Shown: one piece after another, positions 1 through 11,300 of the stretch | Layout: every line of letters starts with the position of its first letter | How positions within the stretch are numbered: position 1 is the first letter of the stretch | NCBI GenBank assembly: GCA_947561395.2 | Contig: OX387184.1 | Location: 6,634,001-6,698,000, forward strand | From: Buxus sempervirens | Taxonomy: Eukaryota > Streptophyta > Magnoliopsida > Buxales > Buxaceae | DNA length: 64,000 nucleotides | Direction of reading: 5' to 3' | The notes under the pieces: generated by a model | What the model saw: the letters and a program-made list of their open reading frames with translations, nothing else | Databases searched by the model: none | What the model was told of the DNA's origin: nothing | Made by a program: the position numbers and the translations under genes

Positions 1-515
1 GGTTAAAGACACACCCGTCTCTGTATTTCCCATTAACCGTTAACGTCCCTCCCTTTCGCCAGTATATCTCAATGGTTTATACTCGTCGCATTGAAGCTGA
101 TTAATCTTGTAGTTACCCTGTTTCTGCTGAAACTTTTGCCCTTTGGAAACAACACGCGAGCAAAGCAAAGCACGCTCTGGTTTTTCTATGTTCTCTGCTA
201 ATGTGTTTGTATGTTGGATCAATGCAAAACTCTTTCTTCTTTTTCTCTCTTTGGTTGTTTTGTGTTATCTGCTAAATCATTTTCAGCTCGCATACTTGTG
301 ATGCATCGAGGTGGATCGTCCTGGATGCCACCCACCTCCTGGTGGCTGCATCATCTTTTTGGCTCTCTCTCTCTGATTTACTGTTTCGATTCAGTGGTTT
401 TGTCTACTATTATTTCGATGATTGATTAATGTGGAAATTGTGTTCTTGAGCAGCTGTTTCCTGATAGTCTCTGTTCGCTTTTGGCTTTTGTTTTTTGTTA
501 TTGTTTTTCTTTTAG
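1..515 (+). other. Region upstream of the B3 gene; first exon(s) not resolved
   Basis: The first coding segment I can support opens at 516 after a pyrimidine-rich tract ending in TTTTAG, so an upstream exon must exist here or before the window. An ATG at 73 is followed by a stop after ten codons. The open stretch from about 211 to 429 is rich in F, S and L and looks like intron or leader rather than protein. I see no clear TATA box or first exon. Confidence 0.4.
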
Positions 516-2009
516 ATTGAGTTCTTGCGGAACATTTCTGACTCTTGTATTCATTTGTTGCTACAAACAAAGGACAGAGCGGAAGAAATTAAATCGGAGC
601 CTGAACCTGATTTTCCTAGCTTTGAGAGGCCTATGCTCCGCTCACATGTGAGTGGCGGGTTTTGGCTGCTAGGTAAAGACACCTAGTCGAATACAAGAAT
701 CTGTGAGAAGAAGATACGCTTCGTTTGTACTAATTAATCACTTGTTGTCAGGGGCTTCCTACACGATTCTGTGAGCTGCATCTACCGAAACAAGACACAC
801 TGTTTACTTTGGTTGATGAAAGTGGAAAAGAATTCGAAGCAAAATTCCTTGCAGATAGGATAGCTCTGAGTGCTGGATGGAGGGGGTTTTCCATTGCACA
901 TAAATTACTTGAAGGAGATGTTCTAGTCTTCCATTTAGTAAATGCTACCAAATTTAAGGTGAAGATTGTTCTTTTGTAATATGGTTTGTATCTACTTAAA
1001 CATGGTACTCTACTACAATACTTACAGATTCTCAATTCCCATTTTCTATAGGTCACCGTGAGGAGAAATAATTCTGCCCAAGTAGATGATGCAGATGATC
1101 TTATAAATTTGGGTTATCCTTCAAAGCGAACTCCTGCAGGTAATTTGTTCAGCCCCTTGTGATGTTAAGTCCATAATTTGATTCCTGATGAATGTTAGGA
1201 TGATCCTTATTTGATTACTCAACTGCTTTCTCTAATTTTAAATTAGCAATTATGCAGAGGAGGTTATGAAGACTAGGCAGAAAGCAAAGAGAAAGTTCTC
1301 GCAGAATCTGCCATTAGCTGGTCGTAAAAAGAATCAAAAGAGCAGCCGTCCAAAATCAGTTTTGAAAATTGAGCCATCGGCAGGAGAGCAGTCTCAAAAC
1401 GACTGTGAGGAGGTTGGAACAGATGTCCTGGAAGGTATCAGATTATCAGGAACCCTGGTTGAGTTCGAAGATGTGAAAAGTTTCAAGGATTTCATCATTG
1501 TGGTTGGTGGTTTGGTCATAGACTCTGAGCTTCCCAACCACGTAAGGATCAAGTACTATGAGCTGTGTTGTAGTCAAAAAGCTTTTCTTCATGACAATCT
1601 TCTTAAGGGTCTCAACTGTAAATTGATTGCTGGCATAATATCAGAGACAATCAACATTGTGGATGCTATCAAAGCTTGCAAGCTTACCACCTCAAGGAAT
1701 GAGTTTTCAACATGGGATAAGAGTTTGGCAGCCTTTCAACACTTGGGTATGAATGTAGGATTCTTACGTGATAGACTACACAGGCTTGTGAGTCTTGCCT
1801 TTGAATCAGAAGAGGCCATGGAGTCAAAGAGATATAGGGAAGATTGTCTTGAAAGAACTCGAGCAAAGGGGAATATACGAACTCTTGAAGCTAAGCTTGT
1901 GGAATCAAAAAATTACTTGACGAGGTTGGATACCCAGATTAAGAGACTGAAGGTGAAGTGTAAGAGGCATGAGATCAAGTTCAGAGAAGAAGTTAATTCT
2001 CCCTGGTGA
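516..2009 (+). CDS. B3 DNA-binding domain protein, Os01g0234100-like (5' incomplete)
   Basis: Plant-specific transcription-factor-like protein of the B3 superfamily, expected to bind DNA in the nucleus; its targets are unknown. Visible exons are 516-672, 752-958, 1052-1139 and 1258-2009 (stop TGA). The B3 domain runs from about 633 to 1075 and carries the family signatures RSHVSGGFW, GLPTRFC, LVDESGKEFEAKFL, LSAGWRGFSIAHKL and GDVLVFHLV. The last exon has a basic stretch (KTRQKAKRKF, nuclear-localisation-like), then the conserved C-terminal region beginning LEGIRLSGTLVEFEDVKSF, and a terminal coiled coil ending PW, as in this subfamily. Exons 2-4 join in frame. The join of the first to the second visible exon is off by one base (see findings), so the N-terminus or the gene's integrity is uncertain. 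Family assignment is firm; full-length function is not. Confidence 0.85.
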
Positions 2010-2671
2010 TATTCTCTGCATAAGGATGCAATTTTTTTATGGATTCATGTGCTCCACATTGTTATTTATGAGGAAATGCATATTCTGAGCAATACATGTC
2101 CATTAATGCTGTAATTTTTTGAAGGAGCTAAAAAGCTTTCCAACAGGATGAAATTTTTTTTTTGTCAGATATGTATTTTTAAACAGTGGTATTATGTGAA
2201 ATTATTGTAAGTCTAATTCTATCCTACTTTTATTTCTCTGTGTGTGTGGTTGCGCGCATGTGAGATAGGTGAAAGTGCTATTTTATAGCTTTTCAAGAAT
2301 ATGCCCGGACGTAGCTGCAGGTGGCACTTGACCTAAGAAGAGAGGTCCTCCCAACAATCACACAAAAGAAAAAAAAAATCTTTTTTTTTTTTTTTTTGAG
2401 TAAGACAGAAGAAGGATCTGCAAGAGCAATAAAAAAAATGAGGGTGAAGCTACAGAAGAACAGCAATCAAGCAAATGCATCTCTGGAACAACATATCTAC
2501 CAACTAGACAGTAAGATAATAGTGATTGAAGATGCTTACAAACAATTTTAAGGAGTATATAATGATTAAGTCAAATGACTAAAATCATCAAATCAAGCTG
2601 ATTTTTGGTATGATTGATGCCCGATTTTGGGATAATACCTTTTGCTTTGTAACGTGGGAACCTCAACCTAC
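2010..2671. other. 3' flank of the B3 gene
   Basis: AT-rich sequence after the TGA at 2007-2009, presumably 3'UTR and then intergenic. It contains homopolymer T tracts (about 2152-2164 and 2382-2397). Apart from the short open stretch listed separately at 2321-2551, I see nothing coding here. Confidence 0.5.
2321..2551 (+). other. Possible decayed exon with coiled-coil composition
   Basis: After a plausible splice acceptor (GTAGCTGCAG, ending 2320) an open stretch begins VALDLRREVLPT. It is interrupted by an A-run and T-run (about 2366-2397), then continues as a charged segment ending QLDSKIIVIEDAYKQF and a stop at 2549-2551. The second half looks like a coiled coil. I do not recognise the family. 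It could be a leftover exon of an older gene split by a homopolymer expansion, or chance. Confidence 0.2.
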
Positions 2672-3353
2672 TAGAGGTGGCAATTGTGACCCGTGACCCG
2701 TCAATCTGCCCGAACCCGTCCGGTCTTAGGCGGGTTTTGGTTGACTATTTCAACCTATGGGTTGGGTTTGGGTCATGAATTCTCAATCTAATTATAAACG
2801 AATTGGTTAGGGTTTGACCCCTCAACCCGAAATGACCCAATTACAACCCGATTATTTTTTTATATAATAAAAGTTTAGAACATTATAATAACAATATTTG
2901 TGGCTACTTAACCTTTCCTCTTTTAATATAAATAATAACAAAGGATAAAGTAAAGAAAGACTGTCTACGTATAAATATTTCAAATTTTTTGCCTCTACTA
3001 ACATAAATTGAGGCATTAATGACAAGTAAAGGCTTTTAAGACTTTATTATTATGTTTTAGTTCTTATCATCATGTTATTTTAGCTCTATCTTAATGATTG
3101 TTGTGTTATTATACTTGTTAGGTGCGCTTTGATATTAAAATGAATTAAAAAATAGAATTTGCATAGACTTTGATATAAAAATGAATTAAAATTTTTAATT
3201 TTTAGTAGTAATTTAAATTATTTAAACGGGTTGGCGGGTTAAAGATTGTTGGGATATTTCAACCCGTTTATTAAACGGGCGGGTTCAGGTTGAGCCTTGG
3301 CTTGTTAACCCCATATATCAACCCGAATCGAACCCGACCCATTGCCACCTCTA
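2672..3353. mobile_element. Non-autonomous hAT-type MITE with TIRs and 8-bp target duplication
   Basis: The element begins TAGAGGTGGCAAT and ends with its exact reverse complement ATTGCCACCTCTA. This is the classic TAGRGGTGGCAA-type end of plant hAT elements. The flanks carry an 8-bp target-site duplication with one mismatch (CAACCTAC at 2664-2671, GAACCTAC at 3354-3361), the length expected for hAT. The subterminal regions are packed with short ACCCG/CGGGT motifs on both strands, as is usual for transposase-binding sites. The AT-rich core has no transposase ORF, so movement would need enzyme supplied elsewhere. Confidence 0.85.
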
Positions 3354-3587
3354 GAACCTACCCTAGGGGATCAGTAAACCCCAGATACATAAACCCAATT
3401 GCAAGGCCCAAATTCTTAGTCAAACCTTCCTTGAGGTTTGGTGAATGATTATGAAATAATAATATCCTCATTTAGATTTTTGTTTTCTATTTGCCCTCAT
3501 GTACAGATAAAGTTAATGGGAGAATATATTGAAATCCTTGAATTTTGGACAATTTTTCCCTTGATAAAACTTATGGGTAAGGGAAGG

Positions 3588-3735
3588 GAAGTTTAAACTA
3601 GAGTAGCCGTTAAAAACAGCGGGTATGTGAATCGTTTCTCTATTTTCCCCTTTCTTTTTCTTTTTTTTTTGTCTAGAATCTTAACGTTAGTGCCGGGCAT
3701 TTGAAATTTAAATTGGAGTAGCCGTTAAAAAAAGC
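3588..3735 (+). repeat. Imperfect direct repeat of about 33 bp, offset about 114 bp
   Basis: GAAGTTTAAACTAGAGTAGC at 3588-3607, followed by CGTTAAAAACAGC, is repeated at 3703-3735 as GAAATTTAAATTGGAGTAGC plus CGTTAAAAAAAGC. A local duplication with later drift is the simplest explanation. Confidence 0.6.
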
Positions 3736-3854
3736 TGGCTCGTAGAAGGTGTTATCGACCTCCAGTTGTGGACTGCATGATTACTTGATTTTGGGGTTAC
3801 GAGCGATTAGACATTAATTTTTTCTAATTTTTCGTTACCTTTTATGTGCGTGCG

Positions 3855-3984
3855 TTGTATATATATTATACATATATCTCGTTTGTATTTCAACCACGCG
3901 GTAAGATCTAAGATGGCGCCCTTGAGAACAACAGCAAAACCTTATTCCAAATTTATCAAAGGAAGAAAGAGAAAATGCGTTTAG
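3855..3984 (+). other. Short orphan ORF with a TATA-like tract upstream
   Basis: An ATG at 3913 opens 23 codons (MAPLRTTAKPYSKF, then the basic IKGRKRKCV) before a TAG at 3982-3984. TATATATATTATA-like sequence lies about 50 bp upstream (around 3857-3870), and a telo-box-like TTAGGGTTT overlaps the stop. It could be the first exon of a gene since lost, or chance. No family is recognised. Confidence 0.2.
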
Positions 3985-4464
3985 GGTTTCTTTTGTTTGC
4001 TCATTAATTTAATTTTAAGTTATGACCAAAGAAATTTTTAGCAAACATATTAACAAGTTTACTCACACCGCCCTTTTTTTCGGGGATAGAGATCATAAGG
4101 GTGGATCAGTCAGAAGAAGTTGAGGGGCTTTAAGCATTGCAGATGCGTTTTTGTGTAATATGTTTTTGTTAATCTTTCATTTTCCCACCAAGCTTAGCTT
4201 TGTGGGTTCTAAAGAAAAAACCACAAAATGAGACAGACCCAATCTACGATTATCCTCTGTTCAACCATACATTAAATGGGTTCTAAGATGTTTGGGGGAA
4301 AAATGGTTCTAAAACGTGGCTTAAACAATTCAGGCTTAAAACCAGTGTGAGCAGAAAGGGAAAACTTCATATTTTCTCTTAGTGAACGAAACAGCTGGAT
4401 CATAATTTCGGATAGAGGGAGAATACAAAATATTGAATGAAAATATGCTTTTCTCACTTCCTAA

Positions 4465-5038
4465 GTGCGTTTGGATGGCTAAAAAATTATGGGACTCACA
4501 ATTTTTCAAGAATGAAAATGATAAAAATTGTCCCTTTCTATTTCCTGCACCTAAATATCAGATTCTGATTATTATTGGGGAAATTGGTTTCAAGTGATAA
4601 TTTTTTAAAATAATTTAAATTCAGTCGCCCAATTCTTGATAATTGCAAAATAATAATATTTTTTTAAAATAAATGAGAATAAGTGTCATTTCACTCATTC
4701 ATATTGACCCAATGCAGATTCCTATTTTTATGGACAATAACATATATAGGCATATATGTGCAATGTACCAGTCCCATATTTCTAATCCTAACAAACAAAT
4801 CTTTATAACACACATAAATTAAAAAATGGACAAACATTAAGTACAAAGATGACAATGGTGCTAGTCTCTTCAATTAACCATCCAGTAAGCAATAAGAAAA
4901 AAGGAAAAATATATATAAAAAAAAAAACACTATCAACAGATATAGGTTGAATACCCAAAGCCAAAGCCATGTATACGTGTGAGGGTATAATTGGAAATTG
5001 CATTCAAGATTCTAATAACTTTCTTGCTATCCAAACAC
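4465..5038. mobile_element. Possible degenerate MITE
   Basis: GTGCGTTTGGATGGC at the left and GCTATCCAAACAC at the right form short imperfect inverted ends of the GTTTGGAT type common in plant non-autonomous elements. The interior is AT-rich and non-coding. No convincing target duplication was found, so the boundaries are tentative. Confidence 0.3.
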
Positions 5039-5324
5039 AAAATTCTTGATTTTTAGTTAAAACTACTAAATTTTCTTATAGCATCCCAACAATATCGAGA
5101 AAATTACTTTTCAATTTCCTTTACTTCACTTTTCTTTTACTTTCTTTTCTCACATCTCTTTCTTATATTCTCTCAACATCCAACGGAGCCTTATTGTTTT
5201 GAACAGTTTGTAGAACTCTTATACAAAGAAAGTGAAATCCTAGCTAATTTCACTCAGGAACTAATTTTCTTAATGATCCAAATCTGAATTCCAACAAATA
5301 TGCCCCACGATCATCTAACCATGC

Positions 5325-8300
5325 TCATAATTTCGCTTCGTGCTGACTGAAGGTTGGATCAATGCAAACAACAACCTGCAGCAGACAGTTGCAAAATATT
5401 GGAAGTGGGGCTTTCAATATGAAAATGACTCACAAGAAATAAGCATACCTTGCCGACACTTCTACCAGAATGGAGATGCTCAACAGCGTCTGCAACAGAG
5501 CGAAGGCCCAGAAATTTCTTTGGGTCCACCGCAACCTGTACTTTCAAATTTAATTGAGTGAGGAATGAATACACTTTCATTTCTAGGACAAGCTTTCAAC
5601 ATAATTGTACTAAAGTTTATAAAGGGAAGGTCTAGAGTCTTGAGATACCATAATCCTAGGGCATCATTTGTGGACATATGGCTCTCAAATAGAAGATAGG
5701 TACTCAATATTTAAGAAGTATCACCTAAAAATAAATAGGGCTTAATAAAAAGCATCATTGGATGATTTTCCAAATCTAAATTAACTTAGTCCTCACGAAG
5801 GTGAAAGTTAAAACAGTATAGCAGAACCGTATGCACATTACATATTTCAAAGACCTTCCATATTGCTCATCCCAGATAAACCACTACACTATGAATATCC
5901 ATGACGGGTCTAGAGCCACCATATATTTGCCTACGTGCTAGATATTGTGCTCAAGGAACAAGATTGTTTAGATCCAAATACTCATTTCCGAAGTGAGGCC
6001 ATCATTGATATTTATTAAGGCCCAAACAGAATAATGATGATATTTTTTCGGGCTCAAAATATTGCTAATTTCACTTCATCAACTGAAGTTTTAATTTATT
6101 TATATCAACAGTGCTTTTCAGTTTGATAGGGAGGTAAACTGTGTCGGGCAAATTAAGGGCATAGAAATAGGCCCAATGTTGATATGGTGGTTTGCTGCTT
6201 AATTTAGGCCACCAACCTTATTTGAATTGAGGCTAAAGTATGAATCAAATGTAGACCACCTGAACCGGGGGCTGGGGCATCGAATAGCATGCCGTAAGAT
6301 TGAGAAACGCATAGCTCAATAAGACTATTGCTCCTCACCCCCATACCAAATAACACTGAACCGAGTAAAGAAGCATGTCATGGCCGATGGCTCCAGATCA
6401 ATGATTTCAGAAGATGATTAATGAGTAACAAGGATGAATATAAGTGTAGATGCCTCTGAGAGGTACTGAACTATTTAATATGTAAAATACGTGATAAAGC
6501 AAGACTAATGATTGGTTTTATAGTGGACATTACTAGACAGATAAGAACTAGCATAAGTGTGAGATACCACCTCAAAATGGAGGAACAGTAAGCATGAACT
6601 TAGATCATGCTGAAAAATTGCAGTAGCTACATGGTGTTAAATCGATGTAATTTTCTCAAAGAAATCCTATAAGCAGCCTAGAAAATTTGGTCACTGGAAT
6701 CTTGAGAAAGAAAATCACATTTCTTATTGGATGTACAAGTATTAACATGCATACAATACTAAGCAAAACCAGTGCATGTTGTCAGCAAGGAATGGAATAT
6801 TCCTAACTAAATAAAACTATCTCCAATGACATACATCTACTCAAAAGAAAACTTCCATTATATTGCATGAGACCAGTACATAGTTTCACCCATATTGATC
6901 ATAAAAAGGTTAAAGATGATGATTCTAACACTGAAAAAAAGGTACTAATATTACCTTAAGCTTTCCCAAGGAGAGGAGATGAAAAAGGCTGTCTAGATGC
7001 TGTTGCCATAGGTGACTATACTGAACAAGGAAAAATCCAGCCTGAAAAAATGTAGAAGTTAATAAATTGCTAAAGCAAAAGTAGATTATGTAAGATGCAA
7101 TAAATTTTTTTACAGGAAATTACATAAGATGTGCTAAATTTTATTCTACAGATCCCTCAGTGAAAAATCAGAAACTCCTTGATGCCTAATGTTTTGATGT
7201 GTGAAACCTCCAGATAGGCATTAATACATGGATACAATCAGAAATGATTTAAATACACGAAATCTGACTGAAGATACAGTATCTAATATATTGACAAGGA
7301 AGAAGGGATTCATGTTGCTGACCTCAAGTACTACAATGCATTATGTTGATGTTGATATGTTTTATTCTCCATGTAAAAGTTGGAGTTGATGACGATTGCT
7401 ACTTAATGTATAATTTTCTGGCATATAAACTATTCAACTGTTCATTCTTTGTTTTCATTTGTGGAGAAATAATTAATCATTCAATTCAAGTCCATGAGGC
7501 ATGCAGTATGAGAACCTATGAATGTTAATCATGAACATTTTTTAACATTTAAATTGGTTCTGGTACAAATATAGTATTTTTTTTTTTTTGGACAGTTCAG
7601 GGTTCGTCGTGCCAGTTTGTTTTAGTGAGCGCCCTGCATGCCGTTTTGCTGAATTTTCGCTGGCACACCACTCATGCTATTGAATTTTTTTCACCGATGT
7701 GCTGAAAGATTCTTAAAAATTCAAAAATTGAAAAGTCCAAATAAATTATAAAAACATAAAAATAGAACAATTAATATTAAAGTAATGATAATAATTATAT
7801 AATTAGGAATATAATAATATTTCCCTAATATTATTGTGTTATTATATTTTTATTATTTTTTACATATGTATATATTTACATATAATATTTATATATATAT
7901 ATATATATATATGTGTATGTATGTATGTATGTATGTATATTTTTGAATGATATTCAAGAAAATAACATTATTATATAGATATTATTTTATATTTAAATAT
8001 ATTATTGTTATATATAATATATTATATGTATTATCTATATTATTTTATAAAGAGAAATCTAGAGATTCTCAACTGACATCTATTGCCAAAAATGCTCTTC
8101 ACTTTTATCTCCAAATTAGTTTTACACTTATCTAGCTTGATAACTACTTACAAATTAATTAAGTAGCTTGAAATACATATTCAAACGTTTTAGGGGTAAA
8201 AGGCATTGAACTATTCTTTTGCCATAAGCATCATGCGTGCCTTTCCCCTAGTACATTATAAAAGAAGGGCATATGCACTTCTTTTACAAATGAAGGGCAT

Positions 8301-11300
8301 AAGCCCTTTTGTCTAGATAGACAAAAAAAAGAAGAGGAGAGCAATTATACTGACTAGGTATGCACCACCCTATTCCCCTCTTCTCTCTCTCTCTCCCTCC
8401 CCCTCCCTCTCTTTCTTGTTTCCTTCTATTTATTTCCTTTTTTTCTGAAGAGCAAAGGAGGGCAATAGTGCGCCTCCTCCTCTCCATCACTCTCTTCCAC
8501 TCTCTTCTTCTCTCGCTCCCTCTCCCCCTTCTATTTTCTTGCACTTTTTACAGATTGTACACAACACACATGCAATTTCGACGTCACTTGGCACACATAA
8601 AGTACCGTCGAAATCGTTTGAATTTCGATTGACATAAGGCAATATTTCGCTCGTGCCATCGAAATAGGGGGTTTTTAGCGGTACACCAAAACTAGGTGGC
8701 TTCAATGCCGCTTCTAGCCGGCATGGCAAACCATGTATTAGTTATTAGTCACACGACTCACATTAGTATGTCATTTCTAATAATAAAAATTTTTCATCCA
8801 TAATTACAATACTTCACCATTTATAAAGCAAGGGCCTTGCTCTTGTTCAGTCCAAGAATAGGGTCTGGAATGGAAGAAACAATGACTTTTGAGAACAGAA
8901 AATATATCATAGAAGCTGCCTAAAAACGACCTCACTACTGACATTTTGAAGTGTAAAAAACAATGAATTTTGGGGAAGTCCTAGATAGCCAACGGATGTA
9001 TTGTAATGTTGGCAAAATGAAGATTGTGATTATACAAGTACCTTATTGTTTATATCCCCCATTAATTGCCAAATATTGATGTTAGCACTTCCAAGACTCC
9101 AAGATCTCACCACCACTTACGTGACAAAGTATGGGGTGTGGGTGTTGTGGTGGGGACAAGGGGAGAGGAAAGGTTATTAGCTAAGCAAAGAATTTTTAGA
9201 GATGTATCACATCGGCTGTGTCTTATGATGGAATTAACTATGGTTTTGTAAATGCTTTATACCTAAGGAGATAACAGTAGGAAAAGATAGGTAGATTATG
9301 GGCCCAAACAAGGTAAAGTCTATCTAGATAATTAAAATCAGATTGTGATGGAGAAATCCTGGAGTTTTTGCGGGATTAATCATTAATTCAATAATCTAGC
9401 ATGTTACATACCACAGTTTGGCTCTTGGATAGAATCTTCTCGCATAACCCGGGATAGTTCAATGGCTTCCATCCATGCTCTCCTTGATACTGAAACCAAA
9501 ATGAATTGATTCATGGTATGATAATCATAATTGCCAATTTTTAGCCCTAATCTGAAACCCGAATAAATAATCAATAAATTCGCAATTAAAACTTCAAAAC
9601 TCATTGATGAGAATTGTCCTTCATCAAATCTTAAGAAATAGAGATCAAAAAACATTTCCGTCGCATGTGCATGTGAATGCCTCCACAGTAGAAATGAATG
9701 ATTTCAGAGAGAACAGTATTAATTCTTACCACCTGCAAAAATCTGGGTGAGCCAAACAATTTGAGAAATCTTAGGAGCCACTAGGAGCAATTCAAGTATC
9801 ATTATCTTCAACGAAAATCCAATATTTCAGACAAATTTGCCAAGAATATAATCTAACAGTTCAATATTTTAAAAGAAAATTCTCAAAAAGCTGGTAGTTC
9901 ATGGTTATGCCATAAATATTCCTTCAGTTTTCTGAGAGTATGAAGTCCTCAGATAGGTCAATATGATGTTTCCAGTGTTTCCACATTCGCTATGGCAAAT
10001 ATGACATATGCAGTTTTCTGAGAGTACGAAGTCGTAAGATAGGTCAATATGATGTTTCCAGTGTTTCTGCCCCTTTTGACAAAAGTTGGTGATTGGTAAC
10101 TATAATTAAATGAAGAAAGCAGGTAAGTAGATGAGTGGAAGGGAGTTCATCTACTCCACAGAACATGAAACTGAAACCAGACAAGCACAAGCAATGAAAA
10201 AACATCTTGAATTATAATACAGAAACCATTTAAAATAAGTTCACGTAAAAAAGCAACCTGAGAAATCATTCCTATTACAACGAGCCGTCCATGGACTGCC
10301 AATGCATCCAAGCATAGGTTAAACATTTCACCACCCACAGACTCATACACAATACCAGCACCTTTCGGAAATTCCTTCTTTAGAACCTGGCACAAAATAC
10401 AGTTAAAAGTTATGAATATATAACATGAAAACACAAAAGCAATATGATTTGCATATTTTTTCCTTCTTTTTTGGGCGGATGGACCAAATTCTAGGACCAA
10501 TTCCCATAAACTAAGAGACAACATAGCCACACAATTTTTGATACTTACAATCATGTATAGTATAATTTAAAAAAATTGATAAGTTGATCAAACTTGTGTC
10601 CATGTCCATGCGAAATAGCCACATTATGAGATTTTTGAGTTTTCGCTTCAATTCGATAACATATGTCCCTTAGCAATCACAATGATGTTTTGAAGGGCCC
10701 CAATAAGTGACAGTTTACAGATTATTTACGGTAGGGAATTTAATTTAGGATGGAGGTTTTGGAGTTTTCAAATGAGACTAACAATGGGCATGCTGTGGTT
10801 TGGTATTTAACTAAGTGTGGAATCCCAAGATTATCCCTCAATCTGTATGTTGCTGTCTTCAAATAATGGAAGTTTTATATCTAATACACCAGTAAACACA
10901 GGGACATGGGATAACTCCTGATTGGGATAATCAAATAATGGTGATTACTGGAAACAATCTATCAGAATTGAAAGTAATGAAAATAAAAAGAAGTTACTCA
11001 GTCATTATATGTTTTTGAAGGAACAAACCACCATGAAAATATCTATAAAATAAAAAAAGAATTTTCTCCTCAGGGAAATAAAATTGTAATTACTCCTTTA
11101 TCAATACTTAAGCAACCAATTAAATGACCCTATGCAGAAGCATTTTTCTATTCAAATACAAACCCGAAAAGCAACATAAAGATTTCCGAACACAAATAAA
11201 TTACTAAATAGGAATCAGATAGTCAAATTTAGGGCAATATGTTCCTACTATCTGAACAAAAATAAGCGGGAACCATAAGATGGACCAGCTGGATGGCTCA

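Larger units (their letters stand above)
3362..5324. other. Intergenic region between the convergent B3 and dehydrogenase genes
   Basis: No gene is supportable. It holds an imperfect direct repeat (3588-3735), a short ORF with a nearby TATA-like tract (3855-3984), and a possible degenerate inverted-repeat element (4465-5038). The 3'UTR of the minus-strand dehydrogenase gene should lie at its right end, just below 5325. Confidence 0.5.

Noticed and set aside
211..429. 72-codon open frame upstream of the B3 exons
   Set aside because: Composition is F/S/L-rich with no resemblance to B3 protein N-termini, and it does not connect in frame with the next exon through an obvious donor.
8284..8632. 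Overlapping open frames on both strands (86-90 codons)
   Set aside because: They are produced by the CT-rich low-complexity tract; the predicted proteins are S/L/P-rich on one strand and R/E/G-rich on the other.
7572..8735. Possible larger transposon around the AT microsatellite, with GC-richer segments at each side
   Set aside because: I compared the left (GTCGTGCCAG...) and right (GCCGGCATGGC...) edges and could not align them as inverted or direct ends.
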